This document shows, in pieces, positions 1 through 9,450 of a DNA stretch of 64,000 nucleotides. The stretch is from Azonexus sp. Lineage in GTDB: Bacteria > Pseudomonadota > Gammaproteobacteria > Burkholderiales > Rhodocyclaceae. How positions within the stretch are numbered: the first letter of the stretch is position 1; every line of letters begins with the position of its first letter. The notes under the pieces are model-generated. The model saw only the letters and a program-made list of their open reading frames with translations, had not been told where the DNA came from and did no database searches. Position numbers and translations under genes: made by a program. Location of the stretch: contig JAUYEI010000081.1 of assembly GCA_030691385.1 (NCBI GenBank), forward strand, positions 1-64,000, read 5' to 3'.

Positions 1-60
1 TTGGCGCCGGTCATCCCGCCCGGGCGCACCATCTGCCACGTCCAACTGAGGTTTCAAGGG

Positions 61-1005
61 TTAAACGACAGCGCCGTCCTCGTTGGCGCCTTCGATGACC
101 TTGGGCTTGCTGATGAATTGCTCGCGCGAGACGCCAAGCCACATGACCAGCGGGCTGGCGACCAGCACCGAGGAGTAGATGCCGAAGCAGATGCCGATGG
201 TCAGGGCCATGGCGAAGTAGTGCAGGGTTTCGCCGCCGAAGATCAGCATCGACAGCACCATGAGTTGGGTGCTGCCGTGGGTGATGATGGTCCGGCTGAT
301 GGTGCTCGTGATGGCGTGGTCGAGGACTTGCGGCGTGCTCAGGCCGCGGACCTTCTTGAAGGTTTCGCGGACGCGGTCGAAGACGACGACCGATTCGTTG
401 ACCGAGTAGCCGAGCACGGCGAGCACGGCGGCCAGCACCGACAGCGAGAACTCCCACTGGATGAAGGCGAAGTAGCCGAGAATGATGATGTCGTCGTGCA
501 GGTTGGCGATGATGGCCGAGACCGAGAAGCGCCATTCGAAGCGGAAGGCGAGGTAGATGACGATGCCGATGATGACGAGCAGCAGGGCCATGGCGCCGTT
601 TTCGGCGAGTTCCTTGCCAACCTGCGGGCCGACGAATTCGACGCGACGCAATTCGGCGCCCGGTGCTTCGGCTTCCAGGGACTTCATGACCGATTCACCG
701 ATCTGGTTGGTGTTCTGGTCGGCCTTCAGGGGCAGGCGGATCATGACGTCCTGCGACGAACCGAAGTTCTGCACGGCGTAATCCGTAAAACCGGCCTTGC
801 CCAGCGCGCCGCGAATCTTTTCGAGATCGGCAGCCTGCTGGTAGTGGGTTTCGATCAGTGTGCCGCCGGTGAATTCGACCGACAGGTGCAGACCCTTGGT
901 GAAGAGAAAGACGACGGCGAGGAGAAAGGTGACTAGGGAAATGACATTGAACGTCAGCGCATGGCGCATGAACGGGATGTCTTTCTGAATGCGGAAAAAT
1001 TCCAT
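61..1005 (-). CDS. secF: Protein translocase subunit SecF
   Basis: SecF is an inner-membrane RND-type subunit that works with SecD and YajC to drive late steps of Sec-dependent export using the proton gradient. The 314-residue protein has the usual family length, an N-terminal membrane segment (about residues 17-37), a periplasmic domain and a C-terminal bundle of five membrane helices. The family stretch VEFTGGTLIE lies near residue 45, and GYSVNESVVVFDR lies in the membrane domain. It is the last gene of the minus-strand queA-tgt-yajC-secD unit but is separated from secD by a four-helix-bundle gene, which is unusual. The ATG has no convincing Shine-Dalgarno; repeat-derived sequence (TTATTGG) occupies the leader. 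Confidence 0.96.
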   Translation of the reverse strand: MEFFRIQKDIPFMRHALTFNVISLVTFLLAVVFLFTKGLHLSVEFTGGTLIETHYQQAADLEKIRGALGKAGFTDYAVQNFGSSQDVMIRLPLKADQNTNQIGESVMKSLEAEAPGAELRRVEFVGPQVGKELAENGAMALLLVIIGIVIYLAFRFEWRFSVSAIIANLHDDIIILGYFAFIQWEFSLSVLAAVLAVLGYSVNESVVVFDRVRETFKKVRGLSTPQVLDHAITSTISRTIITHGSTQLMVLSMLIFGGETLHYFAMALTIGICFGIYSSVLVASPLVMWLGVSREQFISKPKVIEGANEDGAVV

Positions 1006-1034
1006 GGTGTCGGTGATTCGTTATTGGTGATTGG

Positions 1035-1406
1035 TTATTGGGTAGAGGCGTCAGCTTTTACTTTTGTGATCAGGTCGTTGAGTAGCTTGAAGATGTGGTT
1101 TATGTTTTCTTCGAGGCTTTGGGGAGCGGTGATATAGCCAATTTTCTGCGCAATAACGAGTTGGGTGTCCAACTCACTGAGTGAGCCGCGGGCGATCCCC
1201 AGGAAATGAGCGAATTCCTTTCTGCTGCCACGTGCGGCACCTTCTGCGATGTTTGAAGCGATTGAAACTGCAGACCGTCGCATTTGGGAAGTAAGGGCAT
1301 AAATTTCTTCCTTCGGAAAAGTTGATGTGGTCGCATAAACAGCGCTGGCCAGATCGATTGATTTCTGCCAAGCCAGCAACTGCCGATGTGGCCGGTTATC
1401 CCCCAT
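1035..1406 (-). CDS. Four-helix bundle protein, S23/Avd-like, inserted between secD and secF
   Basis: Small protein of about 123 residues matching the S23-type four-helix bundle family (PF05635; first seen as the product of 23S rRNA intervening sequences). Diagnostic strings are WQKSIDLA, FPKEEIYALTSQMRRSAVSI and SNIAEGAARGSRKEF, in the usual family order. Its biochemical role is unknown; relatives include the Avd accessory protein of diversity-generating retroelements, but no reverse transcriptase or variable repeat is seen here. GTG at 1409 directly precedes ATG at 1406; I prefer the ATG because GGGGAT sits upstream. Both flanks carry GGTTATTGGG-like repeats, suggesting it arrived as a mobile cassette in the secD-secF gap. 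Confidence 0.9.
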   Translation of the reverse strand: MGDNRPHRQLLAWQKSIDLASAVYATTSTFPKEEIYALTSQMRRSAVSIASNIAEGAARGSRKEFAHFLGIARGSLSELDTQLVIAQKIGYITAPQSLEENINHIFKLLNDLITKVKADASTQ

Positions 1407-1436
1407 CACCCATCCCCAATAACCAGTTCCGCCTGA

Positions 1437-3293
1437 TCATGCCGAAGGCTTCCAGATCTGGCCGATGGCCACTTTGGTCAGTTTTTTCTGGCGGCCGTAG
1501 ATCAGATTGACCAGCCCGCGCGAGACGAAGACCGACGAGAAGATCGAGGTCAGGATGCCCAGACAATGAACAACGGCAAAGCCGCGGATCGGACCGGAGC
1601 CGAAAATCAGCAGGGCGAGGCCGGCGATCAGCGTCGTGATGTTGGAGTCGAGAATGGTCCCGAAAGCGCGCTCATAGCCTTCCGAAATCGCCGCCTGCGG
1701 CGGCATGCCGGCGCGCAGTTCTTCACGGATACGTTCGTTGATCAGCACGTTGGCGTCGATGGCCATACCGAGCGTCAGCGCGATGGCGGCGATGCCGGGC
1801 AGCGTCAGTGTAGCCTGCAACAGCGACAGGATGGCGACCAGGAAGAGCAGGTTGGAGGCCAGCGCGATCACCGAGACGACGCCGAACATCTGGTAGTAGA
1901 GGATCATGAAGACGGCGATCGCCGCGAAGCCCCACATCGTCGAATTGAAGCCCTTCTTGATGTTCTCGGCGCCGAGCGACGGGCCGATGGTGCGTTCCTC
2001 GATGATGTCCATCGGCGCGGCCAGCGAACCGGCGCGCAGGAGCAGTGCCGTGTCGTTGGCTTCCATGGTGCTCATGCGGCCGGAAATCTGCACGCGGCCG
2101 CCGCCGATTTCACTGCGGATGACCGGGGCGGTCACCACTTCGCCCTTGCCCTTTTCGATGAGCAGGATGGCCATGCGCTTGTTGATGTTCTCGCGCGTGA
2201 CGTCCTTGAAAATGCGGGCGCCGGCCGAGTCGAGCGTCAGGTGGACGGCGGCTTCGTTGGTCTGGTTGTCGAAGCCGGGCTGGGCGTCGGTCAGACGGTC
2301 GCCGGTCAGCACGACCTGCTTCTTGACGAGCAGCGGCTGGCCGCCACGTTCGGTGTAAACCTCGGTGCCGAAGGGCGGGTTGCCGGCCAGGGCGGCTTCC
2401 AGCGCGCCGGTCGAGTCGTCGACCATGCGGATTTCAAGGGTCGCCGTGCGGCCGAGGATGTCCTTGGCCTTGGCGGTGTCCTGCACGCCGGGCAACTGGA
2501 CGACGATGCGGTCCTGGCCCTGCTGCTGGATGATCGGCTCGGCGACGCCGAGTTCGTTGATCCGGTTGTGCAGGGTCGTGATGTTCTGCTTGAGCGCGAA
2601 TTCGCCCAGTTTCTTGAGCGCTTCCGGCTTTAGCGTGGCGACCAGCCGCGGTTCGCTGGTATCGCCGGCTTCGGTAACCAGCAGGTCGGGCTGGCTGTCG
2701 CCAATGGCAAAGCGGGCCTTGTCGCGGGTTTCGTTGTCGCGGAACCTGACGACGATGCGCTCGCCTTCACGATTGACGCCGCCGTGGCGGATATTTTTGT
2801 CGCGCATCACGGTGCGCAGGTCGGCCGAGGTCGAGTCGAGCTTCTTGGTCAGCGCACCCTTCATGTCCACTTGCAGCAGGAAATGCACGCCGCCGCGCAG
2901 GTCGAGGCCGAGATACATGGGCAGCGCATTGAGCGAAGTCAGCCAGCTTGGCGAGGCGGTCAGCAGGTTCAACGCAACGACGTACTGCGGATCGGAGGCA
3001 TCCGGGTTGAAGGTTTTTTCCAGGATGTCCTTGGCCTTCAACTGAATGTCGGTGCTGGTCAGGCGGACCTTGACGCCGACATTGTCGAGCTGGATGCCGT
3101 CATGCGTGATGCCGGCGGTCTTCAGGGCTTCCTCGGCACGGGCCTGGGCCTTGGCGTCGACCTTGATCGTGACCTTGGCGCTGGATAGCTGCACGGCCGG
3201 CGATTCGCCGAAGAAATTGGGCAGGGTGTAGACGAAGCCCAGCAGCAACGCGACAGCGATGGTGATGTACTTCCAGAGTGGGTAGCGATTCAT
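1437..3293 (-). CDS. secD: Protein translocase subunit SecD
   Basis: SecD partners SecF in the SecDF-YajC accessory complex of the inner membrane. The 618-residue protein has an N-terminal membrane helix (residues 9-26), a large periplasmic region containing the family signature LDLRGGVHFLLQVD around residue 130, and a C-terminal six-helix RND domain with GMAIDANVLINERIREE. Length fits the betaproteobacterial family. yajC lies 104 bp upstream. Downstream, the gene normally followed directly by secF is here followed by the four-helix-bundle gene. Both flanks carry GGTTATTGGG-like repeat sequence. Confidence 0.97.
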   Translation of the reverse strand: MNRYPLWKYITIAVALLLGFVYTLPNFFGESPAVQLSSAKVTIKVDAKAQARAEEALKTAGITHDGIQLDNVGVKVRLTSTDIQLKAKDILEKTFNPDASDPQYVVALNLLTASPSWLTSLNALPMYLGLDLRGGVHFLLQVDMKGALTKKLDSTSADLRTVMRDKNIRHGGVNREGERIVVRFRDNETRDKARFAIGDSQPDLLVTEAGDTSEPRLVATLKPEALKKLGEFALKQNITTLHNRINELGVAEPIIQQQGQDRIVVQLPGVQDTAKAKDILGRTATLEIRMVDDSTGALEAALAGNPPFGTEVYTERGGQPLLVKKQVVLTGDRLTDAQPGFDNQTNEAAVHLTLDSAGARIFKDVTRENINKRMAILLIEKGKGEVVTAPVIRSEIGGGRVQISGRMSTMEANDTALLLRAGSLAAPMDIIEERTIGPSLGAENIKKGFNSTMWGFAAIAVFMILYYQMFGVVSVIALASNLLFLVAILSLLQATLTLPGIAAIALTLGMAIDANVLINERIREELRAGMPPQAAISEGYERAFGTILDSNITTLIAGLALLIFGSGPIRGFAVVHCLGILTSIFSSVFVSRGLVNLIYGRQKKLTKVAIGQIWKPSA

Positions 3294-3319
3294 GTTTTGG
3301 TGAGGCGGTATTGGTTATT

Positions 3320-3389
3320 GGGAAATGGGGATAGGGGTTAGGAACAGGAAGGGATTTCACCCTTCACCAATCACTAATCCCCATTTCCC
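3320..3389. repeat. Inverted repeat between yajC and secD, TTATTGG repeat family
   Basis: The 13-base arms GGGAAATGGGGAT (3320-3332) and ATCCCCATTTCCC (3377-3389) are perfect complements around a 44-base centre. The adjoining sequence contains TTGGTTATTGGG and its relatives TCACCAATCACTAATCC. The same vocabulary (TTATTGGTGATTGGTTATTGGG) recurs at about 1018-1042, 1394-1425 and 4978-4987, flanking the four-helix-bundle gene and the queA end. Confidence 0.75.
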
Positions 3390-3397
3390 GAAATCGC

Positions 3398-3724
3398 TTA
3401 CAGCGATTTCAAGGTGCCCTTGGGCAGAACCAGGCCGATCGACGGCTTCTGTACGACGACTTCGGTGCCTTCGGCAATTTCGACGGAGACGTAGCTGTCG
3501 CCGACCTTGGTCACCTTGCCGACGATGCCGCCCTGGGTGACGATTTCATCGCCCTTGGCCAGCCCGGCGAGCAGGGCCTTGTGTTCCTTGGATTTTTTCA
3601 TTTGCGGACGAATCATGAAGAACCACAGCACGACGAACATCAGGATCATCGGCAGCATCTGCATCAGGCCACCCGTCGGGTCGGCGGAGGCAGCAGCGGT
3701 TTGGGCGTGGGCAAGGCTAATCAT
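3398..3724 (-). CDS. yajC: Sec translocon accessory protein YajC
   Basis: YajC is a small single-pass membrane subunit of the SecDF-YajC complex. The 108-residue product has a hydrophobic segment at about residues 21-39 (MQMLPMILMFVVLWFFMIRP), then the conserved RPQMKKSKEHKALLAGLAKG and the small KOW-like cytoplasmic domain GDEIVTQGGIVGKV. It lies between tgt (45 bp upstream) and secD in the same direction, the standard operon order. Confidence 0.96.
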   Translation of the reverse strand: MISLAHAQTAAASADPTGGLMQMLPMILMFVVLWFFMIRPQMKKSKEHKALLAGLAKGDEIVTQGGIVGKVTKVGDSYVSVEIAEGTEVVVQKPSIGLVLPKGTLKSL

Positions 3725-3769
3725 TGTGGTAACTCCGGATAACTAAGAAATTCAGAACGCGCGATTCTA

Positions 3770-6042
<2,273 letters not shown>

Positions 6043-6065
6043 GGGCAAAATTCCAGTTGGAAACA

Positions 6066-6095
6066 AAAACGGCCTTCCGCAGGGAAAGCCGTTTT
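6066..6095 (-). terminator. Rho-independent terminator of tRNA-Leu(CAA)
   Basis: Stem arms AAAACGGC (6066-6073) and GCCGTTTT (6088-6095), extended inward by TTCC/GGAA. On the minus strand the hairpin is followed by a T-rich run. It lies nine bases after the CCA end of the tRNA and just ahead of queA. Confidence 0.85.
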
Positions 6096-6103
6096 GCAAT
6101 TAT

Positions 6104-6188
6104 TGGTGCCCCGGGCCGGACTCGAACCGGCACACCTTTCGGCGGCGGATTTTGAATCCGCTGCGTCTACCGATTCCGCCACCGGGGC
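6104..6188 (-). tRNA. tRNA-Leu (anticodon CAA)
   Basis: Class II tRNA of 85 bases including an encoded CCA. The acceptor stem GCCCCGG pairs with CCGGGGC, the D-arm holds GGTAGACGC, the anticodon loop is TTCAAAA giving CAA, the long variable arm is GCCGAAAGGTGT-like, and the T-arm is GGTTCGAGTCC. It decodes UUG. Confidence 0.96.
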
Positions 6189-6201
6189 AATCGGAGGGCG
6201 G

Positions 6202-6230
6202 ATTATCCACGAATCACTTCTTTGGTTCAA
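6202..6230 (-). promoter_or_regulatory. Sigma-70-type promoter for tRNA-Leu(CAA)
   Basis: Minus strand: TTGAAC (6230-6225), 17-base spacer, GATAAT (6207-6202), predicted start near 6195 and tRNA 5' end at 6188. The -35 element lies in the final codons of the upstream Rap1a-like gene, so that gene's 3' end doubles as promoter. Confidence 0.55.
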
Positions 6231-6612
6231 GTGAATCGCTGCATGGGAAGGCTTTGGCCAGTGCGCCGGCGACCAGCGTGGCCGGGCTGACGGTGGTGGT
6301 GGGTGGAACGCGTTCGACATGGATGACGACGGCACGGACAAGGCGCAGCGAAAGGTCGGCGTCTTTTGGCAGGCAGAAGGCATTCAATTTGACGCCTACC
6401 TGTTCGGCCAGATAGTCGCTGACCGCATAACTGTCGGCAAAGCCGGCGACGTAGGCGATGCAGCGGGCGCTGCGAATCGCCTGGAAAGGGTCGCTGGACT
6501 TTTGCCCGGCGTACATTTCATCTGCCACCTGACAGTCGCCGCGCAGTTCCTGGCCGGTATAAGCCTGGGCCGAGGTGGCGAACAGGAGGGGAATGAGCCA
6601 CAGAAGTTTCAC
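6214..6612 (-). CDS. Secreted Rap1a/Tai-family protein
   Basis: Predicted 132-residue exported protein. Residues 1-17 form a signal peptide ending SAQA. The mature part matches the Rap1a/Tai fold: YTGQELRGDC near the start, a central C-x-AYVAGFADSY segment, FCLPKDADLSLRLVRAVV, and a C-terminal LVAGALAKAFPC. Four spaced cysteines could form two disulfides. Founding members are periplasmic immunity proteins against type VI amidase effectors, but no effector or T6SS gene is nearby, so immunity is only one possibility. It overlaps nirE/cobA by four bases (ATGA) and is probably translated with it. Confidence 0.75.
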   Translation of the reverse strand: MKLLWLIPLLFATSAQAYTGQELRGDCQVADEMYAGQKSSDPFQAIRSARCIAYVAGFADSYAVSDYLAEQVGVKLNAFCLPKDADLSLRLVRAVVIHVERVPPTTTVSPATLVAGALAKAFPCSDSLEPKK

Positions 6613-7373
6613 TGTTTTTCGAACCAGTTGAGTTTTTCGTGCAGGCCGACGACGCTGCCGACGACGATCAACGCCGGTGGCTTGATGCCGAATTCGGCGA
6701 GGCGATGGGGCAGGGTGCCGAGCGTGGCGAGCAGGGTTTTCTGGTCGGGTTGGGTGCCATTGCGAATGACCGCGGCCGGGGTCAGCGAGGGCAGGCCATG
6801 CTTGATCATTTGCCGGCAGATTTCTTCGACGGCGCCGATGCCCATGTAGAAGACGACGGTCTGTCGCGGCCGGGCCAGCGCCGGCCAGTCGAGATTGACC
6901 GTGCCGTCCTTGAGATGCCCGGTGACGAAAGTCACCGACTGGGCATGATCGCGATGGGTCAGCGGGAAGCCGGAATAGGCGGCGCAGCCGGCTGCAGCGG
7001 TGACGCCGGGGACGACTTCGAAGGGGGTGCCGGAGGCGGCGAGGGTTTCGAGTTCTTCGCCGCCGCGGCCGAAGATGAACGGGTCGCCGCCCTTGAGGCG
7101 GACGACCGAGAGGCCTTCCCCGGCGAGTTTTACCAGTAATTCGTTGATCGAATCCTGGGGCAGCGTGTGCTTCGACGCTTCCTTGCCGGCGTAGATGCGC
7201 CGGGCGTCGGCGCGGGCCAGGTCCATGATGCCGTCGCTGACCAGATGGTCGTAGACGAGTGCATCGGCGGCCGCTATCAGGCGCGCTGCCTTGATGGTCA
7301 GCAAGTCCGGATCGCCGGGGCCGGCGCCAACCAGCCAGACTTTTCCGGCTGCGAGTTTGTTGAGCTTGTTCAT
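6609..7373 (-). CDS. nirE: Uroporphyrinogen-III C-methyltransferase (NirE/CobA type)
   Basis: SUMT methylates uroporphyrinogen III at C2 and C7 to give precorrin-2, the entry point to sirohaem and haem d1. The 254-residue single-domain enzyme has the signatures VWLVGAGPGDPDLLTIKA, DALVYDHLVS, RLKGGDPFIFGRGGEE, EVVPGVTAAAGCAAYSGFPLTHRDHA and FYMGIGAVEEI. No CysG-type dehydrogenase/ferrochelatase domain is fused. It is divergent from nirS across a 259-bp regulatory gap. Together with the nirDLGH, nirF and nirJ genes nearby, this suggests it serves haem d1 synthesis (NirE), though sequence alone cannot separate NirE from CobA. Confidence 0.9.
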   Translation of the reverse strand: MNKLNKLAAGKVWLVGAGPGDPDLLTIKAARLIAAADALVYDHLVSDGIMDLARADARRIYAGKEASKHTLPQDSINELLVKLAGEGLSVVRLKGGDPFIFGRGGEELETLAASGTPFEVVPGVTAAAGCAAYSGFPLTHRDHAQSVTFVTGHLKDGTVNLDWPALARPRQTVVFYMGIGAVEEICRQMIKHGLPSLTPAAVIRNGTQPDQKTLLATLGTLPHRLAEFGIKPPALIVVGSVVGLHEKLNWFEKQ

Positions 7374-7474
7374 GCGTTATCCCTGCCTTTGGGCGGCCAT
7401 CCTAATGCGGGACAGGGCGCCTGCCAATAGCGGGAAGTCAATCTATGGTGAATATACGTCCAAAGTATTAGCGA

Positions 7475-7494
7475 TATAGTTATAAATAACTATA
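7475..7494. promoter_or_regulatory. AT-rich perfect palindrome in the nirE-nirS gap
   Basis: TATAGTTAT (7475-7483), AA, ATAACTATA (7486-7494): two 9-base arms with no mismatch, in a strikingly AT-rich patch between divergent genes. It could be a regulator site or a pair of overlapping -10 elements. It does not match the FNR/DNR consensus. Confidence 0.5.
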
Positions 7495-7532
7495 AGTGAT
7501 TGAATGCAACGATTTTTTTGTGCTTGAAAATA

Positions 7533-7546
7533 TTGATGGGCATCAA
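7533..7546 (+). promoter_or_regulatory. FNR/DNR-type box upstream of nirS
   Basis: TTGATGGGCATCAA is a perfect match to the TTGAT-N4-ATCAA consensus of CRP/FNR-family regulators that control denitrification in response to low oxygen and NO. It ends 86 bases before the nirS ATG, suiting an activator at about -41.5. Confidence 0.8.
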
Positions 7547-7632
7547 GGATGCAGAAGAGGCTCAGGTTCAACCTTACGGACATCGCGTTGAGGGAGATGG
7601 ACGCGAATTATTTCGATACAGGAGATAGAAAG

Positions 7633-9318
7633 ATGAAGAAATCTGTAGTGGGGATGCTTGCACTTAGCGCCATGGCTGTCGCCATGGGTTCGGCCTTTGC
7701 TCAGGAAACCGCCAAGGCGGCGCCGAGCTTGACGGCTGCTGAAAAAGAAACTGCAAAGAAGATTTATTTCGAGCGTTGCGCCGGTTGCCACGGCGTGCTG
7801 CGCAAGGGGGCCACCGGCAAGAACCTTGAGCCGCATTGGTCGAAGAAGGACAAGGACGGCAACGTCACCGAAGGCGGCATGCTCAAGCTTGGCCAGCAGC
7901 GTTTGGAAAAGATCATTGGTTACGGTACCGATGGCGGCATGGTTAACTTTGATGACATCCTGACCAAGGAAGAAATTTCCCTGATGTCGAAGTACATCCA
8001 GAATGTGCCGGATGTGCCGCCGGAGTACAGCTTCAAGGACACCATGGATTCCTGGAAAGTCATCGTGCCGGTCGATCAGCGTCCGACCAAGCAGATGAAC
8101 AAGTACAACCTCAAGAACATCTTCTCGGTCACCCTGCGTGATACCGGTGAAGTGGCTCTGATCGACGGCGATACCAAGGAAATCCGCAGCATCGTCAAGA
8201 CCGGCTACGCGGTTCATATTTCCCGCCTGTCGGCTTCCGGCCGCTATGTTTATGTGATTGGTCGCGATGGTCGTTTGTCGCTGATCGACCTCTGGATGGA
8301 AAAACCGGGTGTCGTCGCTGAAGTCAAAATCGGTTTCGATGCACGCTCGGTCGATACCTCCAAGTTCAAGGGCTTCGAAGACAAGTACGCCGTGGCCGGT
8401 TCCTACTGGCCGCCCCAGTACGTGATCATGGATGGCGATACGCTCAAGCCGCTCAAGGTCGTTTCCACCCGTGGCATGACTGTCGATGGCGAATACCATC
8501 CGGAACCGCGCGTGGCTTCCATCGTGGCTTCCTTCATCAAGCCGGAATGGGTTATCAATATCAAGGAGACCGGTCAAATTCTGCTGGTCGATTACTCTGA
8601 CATCGAAAACCTGAAGACGACCACCATCGCCTCCGCCAAGTTCCTGCATGACGGCGGCTGGGATGCCTCCAAGCGCTACTTCCTGGTGGCCGCCAACGCT
8701 TCCAACAAGATTGCCGCCGTCGATACCAAGACCGGTAAACTGGCTGCGCTGATTGATACCGCCAAGATTCCGCACCCGGGTCGTGGTGCCAACTTCACCC
8801 ACCCGAAGTTTGGCCCGGTCTGGGCAACCGGTCACCTCGGTGCCGATGTTGTCACCCTGATCAGCACGCCTTCAGACAAGAAGTCGGATGCCAAGTTCAA
8901 GCAATACAACTGGAAGGTCGTTCAGGAAGTCAAACACGTTCCGGGTAACCTGTTCGTCAAGACCCACCCGAAGTCCAAGCACCTGTGGGCTGACTCCGCT
9001 CAGAACTCTGACAAGACCCTGGCTGAGTCCGTTGCTGTCTGGGATATGGCTGACCTGTCCAAGCCGAAGCGCGTGATCAACGTGGCCAAGGATTCCGGTA
9101 TGCCGGAAGTCAAAGCGACCAAGCGTGCCGTGCATCCGGAATACAGCGCTGATGGCAAGGAAGTCTGGATTTCCTTGTGGGGCGGCAAGGCTGACCAGTC
9201 TGCCATCGTTGTTTATGACGATGAAACGCTGACCGTGAAGAAGGTGATCACCGATCCGAAGATGATCACGCCGACTGGCAAGTTCAACGTCTATAACACC
9301 CAGCACGACATCTACTGA
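7633..9318 (+). CDS. nirS: Cytochrome cd1 nitrite reductase
   Basis: NirS is the periplasmic haem c/haem d1 enzyme that reduces nitrite to nitric oxide. The 561-residue precursor begins MKKSVVGMLALSAMAVAMG, with a signal peptide to about residue 23 (AFA/QE). The cytochrome c domain carries CAGCH at residues 49-53, and the remainder is the eight-bladed d1 propeller (for example GRYVYVIGRDGRLSLIDLWM, KLAALIDTAKIPHPGRGANF, LFVKTHPKSKHLWADSAQN). The length is close to characterised enzymes. The start is fixed by GGAGA seven bases upstream; the reading frame is open further upstream but that part is leader. A strong GNRA hairpin follows the stop. Confidence 0.98.
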   Translation: MKKSVVGMLALSAMAVAMGSAFAQETAKAAPSLTAAEKETAKKIYFERCAGCHGVLRKGATGKNLEPHWSKKDKDGNVTEGGMLKLGQQRLEKIIGYGTDGGMVNFDDILTKEEISLMSKYIQNVPDVPPEYSFKDTMDSWKVIVPVDQRPTKQMNKYNLKNIFSVTLRDTGEVALIDGDTKEIRSIVKTGYAVHISRLSASGRYVYVIGRDGRLSLIDLWMEKPGVVAEVKIGFDARSVDTSKFKGFEDKYAVAGSYWPPQYVIMDGDTLKPLKVVSTRGMTVDGEYHPEPRVASIVASFIKPEWVINIKETGQILLVDYSDIENLKTTTIASAKFLHDGGWDASKRYFLVAANASNKIAAVDTKTGKLAALIDTAKIPHPGRGANFTHPKFGPVWATGHLGADVVTLISTPSDKKSDAKFKQYNWKVVQEVKHVPGNLFVKTHPKSKHLWADSAQNSDKTLAESVAVWDMADLSKPKRVINVAKDSGMPEVKATKRAVHPEYSADGKEVWISLWGGKADQSAIVVYDDETLTVKKVITDPKMITPTGKFNVYNTQHDIY

Positions 9319-9348
9319 TCGACTGTTGATTGTTTGATGTGACTTAAA

Positions 9349-9374
9349 GCTACGGGGGCGCAAGCCCCCGTAGC
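9349..9374 (+). promoter_or_regulatory. Strong GNRA hairpin after nirS
   Basis: Arms GCTACGGGGGC (9349-9359) and GCCCCCGTAGC (9364-9374) form an 11-bp perfect stem capped by GCAA. No T-run follows, so it is more likely an mRNA 3'-end stabiliser or attenuator of nirS than a complete terminator. Confidence 0.6.
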
Positions 9375-9450
9375 ATATGAAGCAGCAGCAATTTGCGCAG
9401 GGGGACATGGCCTGCGCCGTGAGCAAATCATTTTGGTGGAGATAAGCACG

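Noticed and set aside
1035-1406. Diversity-generating retroelement suggested by the Avd-like four-helix protein
   Set aside because: No reverse transcriptase and no template/variable repeat pair nearby.
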